From: Parafilimonas sp.
Lineage (GTDB): Bacteria > Bacteroidota > Bacteroidia > Chitinophagales > Chitinophagaceae
Length of the DNA stretch: 15,617 nt
Assembly: GCA_025927795.1 (NCBI GenBank)
Contig: JAICKT010000052.1
Location: 1-15,617 of the forward strand
Direction: 5' to 3'
Made by a program: the position numbers and the translations under genes
Shown here: piece by piece, positions 1 to 6,306 of the stretch
Numbering within the stretch: position 1 is the first letter of the stretch
Layout of the letters: the number at the start of each line of letters is the position of its first letter
Notes under the pieces: model-generated
Told to the model about the DNA's origin: nothing
The model's input: only the letters and a program-made list of their open reading frames with translations
The model's database searches: none

Positions 1-1373
1 AAAGGCGTTGCCAGCATTCTGTCTTGTCCAATTCCTAATGTAACAATATTGCAACTGTTCCATCGCGGTCCTCCAAAATCTTTGTTGTAACCTGATGTGT
101 CCGGAATATTTCCATCATCTTCTCCCGGTAAATCTGCATTCAAATCAGTACCATAACCAAAAGCATTCATGTAATGTTTCCATTCAAGATAACCAAGTCT
201 TGGATTATGATATTTTGGATTATCAATAATCATTCTGAACACATTACTGAAATAAGAATTGCATGAATAAGCAATTGCTGTACGCAAATCTTTTGAATGA
301 CCATTCCAATGTTCCGTACATCTTACAGGGCGCCCGCAGGCATAATATGCACCGGCACAAGGGTAACCGTAAGAAGGCGTAATGATGCCTTCGTCTAAAG
401 CAATTAAAGCGCTTAATGGTTTGTAAGTTGAGCCCGGCGGATATTGCCCTTTGATAGCGCGGTTTAACAAAGGCCTTGCTGTATCTAAAATTAATTTTCC
501 AAAATTTTTTCGTCGTTGTGCGCCTGTTAACATTGTTGGATCGTACGATGGCGCTGTTGCCATTGCAAGTATGCCGCCTGTTTTTGGATTGATGGCAACC
601 ACGCTGCCGATTTTATGTTGTAATAATTTTTCTGCAAGCAATTGCAAATCTTCATCCATGCTTGTATATAAATTTCTTCCGGCAATTGCGGCTGTATCAA
701 AACTTCCGTTATTATATGATCCCTGAATTCTGTTTTTATTATCACGTATATATCTTTTCACGCCTCGCTGACCCATTAAAACTTTTTCATAGCTGCGCTC
801 AAGACCGGTCATGCCTGCATAATCACCGGGTTCATAACCTTCGCCGGAATGTCTCTTTAAAAAATTTGTATCAACTTCACCTAAATAACCCAGCACATTT
901 GCAGCGCTATGAAAAGGATATGCGCGAACAGGTCTTTCTGTAATTGAAAAGCCCGGAAATTTATACATGCTTTCATTCAGCCTTGCAAATAAAGTATCGC
1001 TGATAAGCGGTTCAAAAATACCAGGCTTATAACGCGAATTTTTTATTATTGAAGTAATGATGCGCTTTTTAAATTCGGCCGTGTCAATACCTAAAATTTC
1101 ACAGAGTGCATTTGTATCAACACCTTTAATTTCTGAAGGCGTAACCATTAAATCATACATAATGGTATTTTCCAAAACAGCTTTCCCGTGCCTGTCGTAA
1201 ATAATCCCACGATCAGGATAAACTACTTTACGATAAATGGCATTGTTTTCTGCCTGTAATTTATATTCAGTTGAAAAAATTTGGAGGTTTAGCAACTGCA
1301 CAATAATTACAAGAAAAATCAGGATAAAAATTATCTGGATAATCCTGCTTCGGGATTGATTATAAACCGGCAT
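1..1373 (-). CDS. mrdA: Penicillin-binding protein 2 (peptidoglycan transpeptidase), C-terminus cut by the window edge
   Basis: Class B penicillin-binding protein that cross-links peptidoglycan during cell elongation, anchored in the inner membrane with its catalytic domain in the periplasm. The reading frame starts with ATG at 1373 and stays open to position 1, giving about 457 residues without the C-terminus. Residues about 10-30 form one hydrophobic membrane segment (IIQIIFILIFLVIIVQLL). A dimerisation/pedestal region follows, including PDRGIIYDRHGK near residue 55. The transpeptidase motifs are visible: PPGSTYKPL with the catalytic Ser at about residue 315 and Lys at 318, and YSCN with Ser at about 370 and Asn at 372. 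The spacing fits the PBP2 family; the KTG motif should lie beyond the left edge. In Bacteroidota, mrdA usually sits next to rodA and downstream of mreCD. Here an aminotransferase lies upstream; rodA may follow outside the window. The family call is secure; PBP2 rather than PBP3 is favoured by overall similarity. Confidence 0.93.
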   Translation of the reverse strand, partial: MPVYNQSRSRIIQIIFILIFLVIIVQLLNLQIFSTEYKLQAENNAIYRKVVYPDRGIIYDRHGKAVLENTIMYDLMVTPSEIKGVDTNALCEILGIDTAEFKKRIITSIIKNSRYKPGIFEPLISDTLFARLNESMYKFPGFSITERPVRAYPFHSAANVLGYLGEVDTNFLKRHSGEGYEPGDYAGMTGLERSYEKVLMGQRGVKRYIRDNKNRIQGSYNNGSFDTAAIAGRNLYTSMDEDLQLLAEKLLQHKIGSVVAINPKTGGILAMATAPSYDPTMLTGAQRRKNFGKLILDTARPLLNRAIKGQYPPGSTYKPLSALIALDEGIITPSYGYPCAGAYYACGRPVRCTEHWNGHSKDLRTAIAYSCNSYFSNVFRMIIDNPKYHNPRLGYLEWKHYMNAFGYGTDLNADLPGEDDGNIPDTSGYNKDFGGPRWNSCNIVTLGIGQDRMLATP

Positions 1374-1487
1374 TTTGAGTTGTGGAAGATTTGCTTTTCT
1401 TCATGCAAAATTGAAGTATAGACAAATGAAACAACGATAATAGCAGAAAAATATTTTTAAAGAATTGTTAGTAAAATAACCGAAGCA

Positions 1488-2627
1488 TTACAAATTTTGT
1501 AAACGCTCGGCAGCCTGCCTTAATGTTTCTTCTTTTTTTGCAAAACAAAAACGTAATACTTTATCATCTTTTTTAGATTGATAAAAACTGCTGAGCGGGA
1601 TAGTTGTTACGCCAACTTCTTTTGTTAAGCGAATAGCTAACGCTTTATCATTTTCATCTGAAAAATCTTTATAACTGTAACATTGAAAATAACTGCCGTG
1701 CGAAGGCAGCGGCGTAAATTTTGTTTGTTGCATCAGGTTTTGAAAATAATCTCTTTTATGTTGTATGAAATTTCCTAAAGAAAGATATGCATCTTCATTA
1801 TCTAAAAATTCAGCGAGCGCATATTGCACAAAACTGTTGCAGGAAAAACAATTAAACTGGTGCACTTTTCTAAATTCTTTCATTAATGCGGATGATGAAA
1901 TGCAATAACCAATTTTCCAGCCTGTGCAATTGTATGTTTTACCAAACGAAAAGCAAACAAAACTTCTTTCAAGCAATTCAGGATAACGCAAAATGCTTTG
2001 ATGCGCAATATTATCGAATATTAAATGCTCATAAACTTCATCACTAACAATTATAATATTTGTGTTGGCAACAATAGTCTTTAATTGTTCAATATCATTT
2101 TCACTCAAAACCATTCCTGTTGGGTTATGCGGCGAATTAATTATGATAGCCTTTGTTTTAGCGGTTATTTTATTTTTCACTTCATCCCACGGAATACTAT
2201 AATCCGGATATTGAAGCTGAACAGGTACAGGCTTTGCGTTATTAATAATTATGTTTGGAATATAACTATCATAAGCCGGCTCGAAAACTATAACCTCATC
2301 ATTTTTTTTAAGCATGCTTGTTAACGCAGTATAGATGGCATAAGTGCCACCGGGTGTAATTGTTATTTGTGTTGAAGGATTGATATTAGCTCTATAAAGT
2401 TTTTCAGCTTTCTGCGCGAGTTTCTCGCGTAATAAACGCAAGCCATCTGTATGTGTATATTGATTGTGACCATCGAGCATTGCATTATTTACCAATTCAA
2501 TTAATTCTTTACTCATCATAAAATCAGGAAAACCCTGCCCGAGATTAATTGCATTATAATCTAACGCAAGCTGGCTCATTTCTGTAAAAATAGTTGTAGG
2601 TGTATCAGGAAGTTTTGAATGATTCAT
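1488..2627 (-). CDS. PLP-dependent aminotransferase, YbdL (methionine aminotransferase) / kynurenine aminotransferase-like
   Basis: A 379-residue cytosolic fold-type I aminotransferase (class I/II) of full length for the family. Visible features are the N-terminal substrate loop INLGQGFPDF (residues 27-36), NSPHNPTG (164-171) whose Asn contacts PLP, SDEVYEHL (195-202) with the Asp that pairs with the pyridine nitrogen, SFGKTYNCTGWKIGY (227-241) with the Schiff-base Lys230, and LRFCFAK (358-364) with the substrate-carboxylate Arg359. The SFGKTY..TGWK block and the following RKVHQF are characteristic of E. coli YbdL and the kynurenine aminotransferase/glutamine transaminase K branch. These enzymes transaminate methionine, glutamine or aromatic amino acids with 2-oxo acids. 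The exact substrate cannot be read from sequence; methionine (possibly the last step of methionine salvage) is the best guess. The gene lies between mtgA (76-nt gap upstream) and mrdA (114-nt gap downstream), with no obvious functional link to either. Confidence 0.9.
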   Translation of the reverse strand: MNHSKLPDTPTTIFTEMSQLALDYNAINLGQGFPDFMMSKELIELVNNAMLDGHNQYTHTDGLRLLREKLAQKAEKLYRANINPSTQITITPGGTYAIYTALTSMLKKNDEVIVFEPAYDSYIPNIIINNAKPVPVQLQYPDYSIPWDEVKNKITAKTKAIIINSPHNPTGMVLSENDIEQLKTIVANTNIIIVSDEVYEHLIFDNIAHQSILRYPELLERSFVCFSFGKTYNCTGWKIGYCISSSALMKEFRKVHQFNCFSCNSFVQYALAEFLDNEDAYLSLGNFIQHKRDYFQNLMQQTKFTPLPSHGSYFQCYSYKDFSDENDKALAIRLTKEVGVTTIPLSSFYQSKKDDKVLRFCFAKKEETLRQAAERLQNL

Positions 2628-2631
2628 AATT

Positions 2632-2662
2632 ATTGTTTCAAAGTTTCATTGTTTCAAAGTTC
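2632..2662. repeat. Tandem direct repeat, 16-bp unit, two copies, in the aminotransferase leader
   Basis: The unit attgtttcaaagtttc occurs at 2632-2647 and again at 2648-2662, where the second copy lacks one T. It lies immediately upstream of the aminotransferase start at 2627. In mRNA sense it reads as repeated ACTTTGAAACAATG, so it sits in the presumed 5' untranslated region. From memory, similar CTTTGAAAC-type short repeats are scattered in intergenic DNA of Bacteroidota; I cannot confirm that this one belongs to such a family. Confidence 0.7.
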
Positions 2663-2692
2663 AAAAATTAATATGTTTTAAGCTATGAACAA
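2663..2692 (-). promoter_or_regulatory. Candidate Bacteroidota-type promoter for the aminotransferase gene
   Basis: On the minus strand a TTG (2692-2690) is followed after 19 nt by TAATTTTTG (the TAnnTTTG-like box is at 2670-2663, one mismatch). This matches the layout reported for Flavobacterium/Bacteroides housekeeping promoters (TTG, 17-23 nt, TAnnTTTG). It would give a leader of roughly 30 nt that contains the tandem repeat. Such A/T-rich matches are common by chance, so this is only suggestive. Confidence 0.3.
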
Positions 2693-2703
2693 TTCACGAT
2701 GGA

Positions 2704-3423
2704 TTATTTTTTATAAATTAATTGTTGCACATTTTTATCGCCTTGTACATTATTTATTTGGCGTAAAATCCATTTGCTTTTCCATGCAACAAAACGGCTT
2801 ATCGGTTTAACTGTATAAATTTTTGGATTGGGCAAACAGGCAATAATCATTGCAGCTTCGTCTCTCGAAAGGTTTTTTGCAGACTTATGAAAATATTGTT
2901 GCGCGGCTGCTTCGATACCAAAAATCCCTTTACCCATTTCTGCTGTGTTAAGATAAACTTCAAGAATACGCTGTTTGCCCCAAACCCATTCAATTAATTT
3001 TGTGTAAACAGCTTCCAGTGGTTTTCTTATGTAACGCAATATCCCTTCACCCTGAAATAAAAAAACATTCTTTGCTGTTTGCTGAGTTATTGTACTTGCG
3101 GCTGAACCTGCAGGTCTGCGTTTAGAATCATTGTTTAAACTTTTATCAATTGCTTTCCAGTCAAAGCCATTGTGCACTGCAAATAATTGATCTTCGCCTG
3201 CAATGGCCGCGAGCTTTGCATTAGGTGAAATATTATTCCAAGATACATAATCTCTGTGCAAACCGTAGCCGCTTATCCAACTGCCAAACTGTGTTAATGT
3301 TATTGGTGGCATTGCCCATTTACATACAATTAAATATATAAGTGATAAAATAAAACCATAAACAATTATTTTAATTACGCGGCGAAATAACCTTTTAATA
3401 AATGACTGTTTTTCGTTTATCAT
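2704..3423 (-). CDS. mtgA: Monofunctional biosynthetic peptidoglycan glycosyltransferase (GT51)
   Basis: A 239-residue inner-membrane glycosyltransferase that polymerises lipid II into glycan strands in the periplasm and lacks a transpeptidase domain. One N-terminal membrane segment spans about residues 17-37. The GT51 motifs follow in order: AAIAGEDQLFAVHNGFD (72-88) with catalytic Glu77, ASTITQQTAKN (109-119), the IRKPLEA segment (132-138) and RILEVYLNTAEMG (152-164) with the second acidic residue Glu155. Length and order match MtgA. One oddity is that motif 2 reads PAGSAASTITQQ, where the family normally has R-x-x-G-(G/A)-STI(T/S)QQ, so a usually conserved Gly is Ala. The ATG at 3423 lies 15 nt after the stop of the upstream unknown secreted protein, which suggests co-transcription. 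It sits two genes from mrdA, so wall polymerisation and cross-linking genes are close neighbours. Confidence 0.93.
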   Translation of the reverse strand: MINEKQSFIKRLFRRVIKIIVYGFILSLIYLIVCKWAMPPITLTQFGSWISGYGLHRDYVSWNNISPNAKLAAIAGEDQLFAVHNGFDWKAIDKSLNNDSKRRPAGSAASTITQQTAKNVFLFQGEGILRYIRKPLEAVYTKLIEWVWGKQRILEVYLNTAEMGKGIFGIEAAAQQYFHKSAKNLSRDEAAMIIACLPNPKIYTVKPISRFVAWKSKWILRQINNVQGDKNVQQLIYKK

Positions 3424-3438
3424 TACAGCCCGAAAATA

Positions 3439-3993
3439 CTATGAAGAAGGTTTCGAGGAAATATATTCTACCTGGTATTTTTTACCAATAATATAATTTG
3501 ATTTGTGCGTTTTATGAATGATGGTTCCAATTGCCAATATAGCCGCGGCAACGCTGATTTTTGAAATATTTTTGTCACCAAATACAGGTTCATTGTTACC
3601 AAGTGTGTTTATTAAATTCAGCAATAAATAACCGCCGCCACCAAGCTGAAGTATCAAACCATTTTTTACATAAGGCAACGATTCATTTTTTGGAAAAGCG
3701 CGCACATTGTTTACAGCAACATGCATCACTCCGTAAAAAACAGTATCAATAACCGGCATTCCAAACCTGTTTAAAACAACCGGTGTTGCAAAAGGTTGCA
3801 GATATAAAGTGTCAAATTCTATTTTATTTATTAATGCATTTATCCAACTGCCATTGTTTAACTGTACATATATGTGCTGCCCACCAAACCATGTTTGAAT
3901 AACCTTACTCTTTTTTTTAAGCACAATAAAATCCTGCGTGAAAGAAGCTTTTGAAAAAAGCAAAAAGATGAAGATGAATTTGCAGCTATTCAT
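3439..3993 (-). CDS. Conserved-looking secreted or membrane-associated protein of unknown function
   Basis: This 184-residue protein is not a family I can name. An N-terminal signal peptide is likely (MNSCKFIFIFLLFSKASFTQ, cleavage after about residue 19-20). Residues about 22-100 are predicted beta-rich: FIVLKKKSKVIQTWFGGQHI, then VQLNNGSWINALINKIEFDT and TLYLQPF. This resembles a small-barrel pattern seen in Bacteroidota envelope proteins, with a Lys-Lys-rich strand, G-x-x-I, and 'I..I..D(S/T)(I/L)'. Two hydrophobic stretches follow: about 112-130 (GLILQLGGGGYLLLNLINTL, glycine-rich) and about 143-158 (ISKISVAAAILAIGTIIHKT). They could be membrane segments of an anchored protein. The gene lies 34 nt after the LysE gene and 15 nt before mtgA, so it is probably in the same transcript and may act with the wall glycosyltransferase; that link is inference only. 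Confidence 0.75.
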   Translation of the reverse strand: MNSCKFIFIFLLFSKASFTQDFIVLKKKSKVIQTWFGGQHIYVQLNNGSWINALINKIEFDTLYLQPFATPVVLNRFGMPVIDTVFYGVMHVAVNNVRAFPKNESLPYVKNGLILQLGGGGYLLLNLINTLGNNEPVFGDKNISKISVAAAILAIGTIIHKTHKSNYIIGKKYQVEYISSKPSS

Positions 3994-4027
3994 TTTTAAA
4001 AATACTAAGCAGTATGGTAACAGGCTG

Positions 4028-4690
4028 TTAAACCTGTGGCGCTGTTATATTGCGCATAACAATGGTAATTACTATTACAATACCAAACAGAATTAATATA
4101 GCGCCTGAAATACGATTAATAATATGAATATTATGCGGTGTGAGTTTATTTCTTATTTTATTTGCGAGCAACACTTTTGAAAAATCTGCTGTAAGATTAA
4201 AAATCAACGCAGTTAAAAAAACAATTAAACGGTATTGTTCCGGATGATTCATCATTTTCGAATCTGCTGTTATTGTTGCTGTAGCCGCAAACCAAAAAAG
4301 TAATGTGCCGGGATTAAGCGTGTTCATAAAAAAACCTGAAAAAAAAATGCCGGCAATATCACGTTTGCGCAGGTTAGCAATTACAAGCATTCCGTTATCT
4401 GCCGTTTGTACTTTGCGAAAGAAAAAATTATAAATGCCCAACGCAATTAATAAAGAACTGCCCGCGATACCGATTATTAATTCATGTTCTATTGCAACAT
4501 TAAAAATTTGTGTAAATATGTTGCAGATAAAAACCAGAATAAAATCGCTGACAAAAACACCAACTGCAAATGCATAGCCGCCACGATGTCCATTATTTAA
4601 ACTTTGTTTGAGTATGGAGAAGATAACAGGGCCAACAGAAATTCCTAATAAAATACCTAATACTAAACCTTTAAGAATTGCTTCAAACAT
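4028..4690 (-). CDS. LysE/RhtB-family amino-acid exporter (translocator)
   Basis: A 220-residue polytopic inner-membrane protein of the LysE family, whose members export amino acids or related small metabolites using the proton gradient. About six hydrophobic helices are visible, at roughly residues 8-27, 38-60, 71-91, 112-138, 154-176 and 192-212. The N-terminal family signature is present as GISVGPVIFSILKQSLNNGH (16-35), along with NPGTLLFW (126-133) at the position where LysE proteins carry a conserved Asn-Pro. The substrate cannot be deduced. ATG at 4690 is the natural start; the upstream gap to fabF is 164 nt and the downstream gap to the unknown secreted protein is 34 nt. It could head the lysE-unknown-mtgA transcript. 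Co-occurrence with a methionine-type aminotransferase two genes on may be chance. Confidence 0.85.
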   Translation of the reverse strand: MFEAILKGLVLGILLGISVGPVIFSILKQSLNNGHRGGYAFAVGVFVSDFILVFICNIFTQIFNVAIEHELIIGIAGSSLLIALGIYNFFFRKVQTADNGMLVIANLRKRDIAGIFFSGFFMNTLNPGTLLFWFAATATITADSKMMNHPEQYRLIVFLTALIFNLTADFSKVLLANKIRNKLTPHNIHIINRISGAILILFGIVIVITIVMRNITAPQV

Positions 4691-4809
4691 TATGGTAGGA
4701 TTTTCTGTTAAAGAAGCAAAATACAGAAATATTAATTTAAGTATTGCTGAATACAGATTTCTGTTATTTAAAGAAAATTAAATTTTTTTGTTAGAGATTA
4801 AATTGCGTG

Positions 4810-4834
4810 TTGCATATAGCTTAGCAATATGCAA
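4810..4834 (-). terminator. Hairpin just downstream of fabF, possible weak terminator or 3'-end structure
   Basis: TTGCATAT (4810-4817) and ATATGCAA (4827-4834) form a perfect 8-bp inverted repeat around a 9-nt loop, starting about 20 nt after the fabF stop codon in the direction of transcription. The stem is A/T-rich and no run of T follows at once on the minus strand (the nearest A-run on the plus strand begins about 15 nt further on). It is therefore not a canonical intrinsic terminator. It could stabilise the fabF 3' end or bind a protein. Confidence 0.4.
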
Positions 4835-4854
4835 GCCAGTTAGATTGAAATGTA

Positions 4855-6108
4855 TTATGCGTCAAATTTTTTAAACAGCGAAGTTGCTGTATGACCACCA
4901 AAACCAAAAGTATTGTTCATGGCATAACGAATGTTTTGAGAAACAGATTCCCCTAAAACTACTTTTAAGTTTTTCGGAAAATCGTCATCAAAAGTTTTTG
5001 TGTTAATGGTTGGAGGTATTAAACCATGTTGCAAAGCCAGCACACAAATTATTGCTTCAACAGCGCCTGTGCCACCGAGTAAGTGCCCCGTCATAGATTT
5101 TGTTGCACTGATTAATAATTTTTTATTATCACTAAAAACACGGTTTATAGCAATTGCTTCACTTATATCACCCTGCAGGGTTGAAGTGGCATGCGCATTT
5201 ATATAATCAATATCGCCAGGTTGTAATTGTGCTTCTTTTAAAGCTTTTGTCATACCAAGGTATGCACCCTTGCCATCGGGCGGTGTACCTGTTAAATGAT
5301 ATGCATCTGCTGCCAGGCTGCCTGCAACCATTTCAGCATAAATAACGGCATTGCGATTTATTGCATGTTCATATTCTTCTAATATCATTGCACCGGCACC
5401 TTCACCTAAAACAAAACCATCTCTTTCTTTATCAAAAGGGCGCGATGCACCAGCCGGATCATCATTTCTTTTTGATAAGGCCTGCGCAGCATTAAAGCCA
5501 CCAATACTTGAAGTTGTAATAGGCGCTTCTGAACCACCTGCAATCATCATTATTGATTTGCCTGCACGAATGGTATCAAACGCATTTATTATTGCATTGT
5601 TTGATGAAGCACATGCAGAAACGGGACAATAATTAGGACCATATAATTTATACCGAATGGAAATTATGCCGGCAGCAATATCTTCAATTTTTTTAGGAAC
5701 AAAAAAGGGGGAAAAATGAGGCGTGCCATCACCGCGTGCATATTCACTTACCTGCTCTTCAAAGGTGCTTATACCTCCATTACCCGAACCCCATATTACA
5801 CCTATATCATTTCTTTCTTCTTCTGAAAACGAAGAAAAATCTATTTTACCGTTTGTTACAGCTTCCTCAACAGCTGCAACCGCATATTGCGAAAAGAGAT
5901 CATATTTGCGCAGTTCCTTTTTTTCAAAATATTTTTCACCATTGAAGTCTTTTACTTCGCAGGCAAATCTTGTTTTGAACTTTTCAGCATTAAACTTAGT
6001 TATTGTTGCCGCCCCGCTTTTGCCCGCTGCAATATTTTTCCAGAATTCTTCAACAGAATTTCCTAATGGCGTAATGGCACCTAATCCTGTAATTACTACT
6101 CTTCTCAT
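4855..6108 (-). CDS. fabF: 3-oxoacyl-[acyl-carrier-protein] synthase II (KAS II)
   Basis: A condensing enzyme that elongates acyl-ACP with malonyl-ACP in cytosolic type II fatty-acid synthesis. The ATG at 6108 gives 417 residues (MRRVVITGLGAITPLGN...). A TTG directly before it would add one residue and is unlikely to be the start. The full KAS set is present: VSACASS with nucleophile Cys166, INAHATST with His306, ATKSMTGH with Lys337 and His342, and the C-terminal GFGG loop (402-405). Length and motif spacing match E. coli FabF (Cys163, His303, Lys335, His340). It stands apart from acpP and other fab genes, which usually accompany the main fabF. The motif after the Cys is SSNNAI rather than the common SGTHAI, and TGTPPDGKG (about 273-281) also departs from the usual TAPHPEG. 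It may be a second, specialised KAS II. A candidate terminator of the degP gene separates it from upstream transcription, so it probably has its own promoter. Confidence 0.88.
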   Translation of the reverse strand: MRRVVITGLGAITPLGNSVEEFWKNIAAGKSGAATITKFNAEKFKTRFACEVKDFNGEKYFEKKELRKYDLFSQYAVAAVEEAVTNGKIDFSSFSEEERNDIGVIWGSGNGGISTFEEQVSEYARGDGTPHFSPFFVPKKIEDIAAGIISIRYKLYGPNYCPVSACASSNNAIINAFDTIRAGKSIMMIAGGSEAPITTSSIGGFNAAQALSKRNDDPAGASRPFDKERDGFVLGEGAGAMILEEYEHAINRNAVIYAEMVAGSLAADAYHLTGTPPDGKGAYLGMTKALKEAQLQPGDIDYINAHATSTLQGDISEAIAINRVFSDNKKLLISATKSMTGHLLGGTGAVEAIICVLALQHGLIPPTINTKTFDDDFPKNLKVVLGESVSQNIRYAMNNTFGFGGHTATSLFKKFDA

Positions 6109-6252
6109 CAAATTATAATTGCTTTATTTACTGCAAATAATTATGCTTTTTTTTGTGGCTTTACAATTCAACTGTATCTTAATTGAAACTAAATATGAAA
6201 ATACGTTAATAAATAATAACAAATATTATAATACTTGTATAGCTTAAGCATA

Positions 6253-6287
6253 TAAATAAAAAAGCCGCCGGAAACTACCAGCGGCTT
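6253..6287 (-). terminator. Intrinsic terminator of the degP-like gene
   Basis: The inverted repeat AAGCCGC (6262-6268) / GCGGCTT (6281-6287) encloses a 12-nt loop. Read on the minus strand, the stem is followed at once by a run of T (GGCTTTTTTATTT, plus-strand A-run 6253-6263). This is a textbook rho-independent terminator 20 nt beyond the stop codon of the degP-like gene. It also marks the likely upstream border of the fabF transcription unit. Confidence 0.88.
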
Positions 6288-6306
6288 ATGTAATTAATTT
6301 ATTTCT

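Noticed and set aside
451..943. Plus-strand and extra minus-strand open frames within the first kilobase
   Set aside because: They overlap the PBP2 frame, which contains the STYK and SCN motifs and stays open to the window edge.
5723..6118. Open frame of 131 codons on the plus strand, antisense to fabF
   Set aside because: It lies wholly over a secure fabF coding region, has composition typical of a complementary-strand shadow (Ser/Leu/Pro-rich), and has no recognisable domain.
6164..6187. Imperfect inverted repeat around TTCAA...TTGAA upstream of fabF
   Set aside because: Only about 5 bp pair exactly in very A/T-rich DNA; this is expected by chance.
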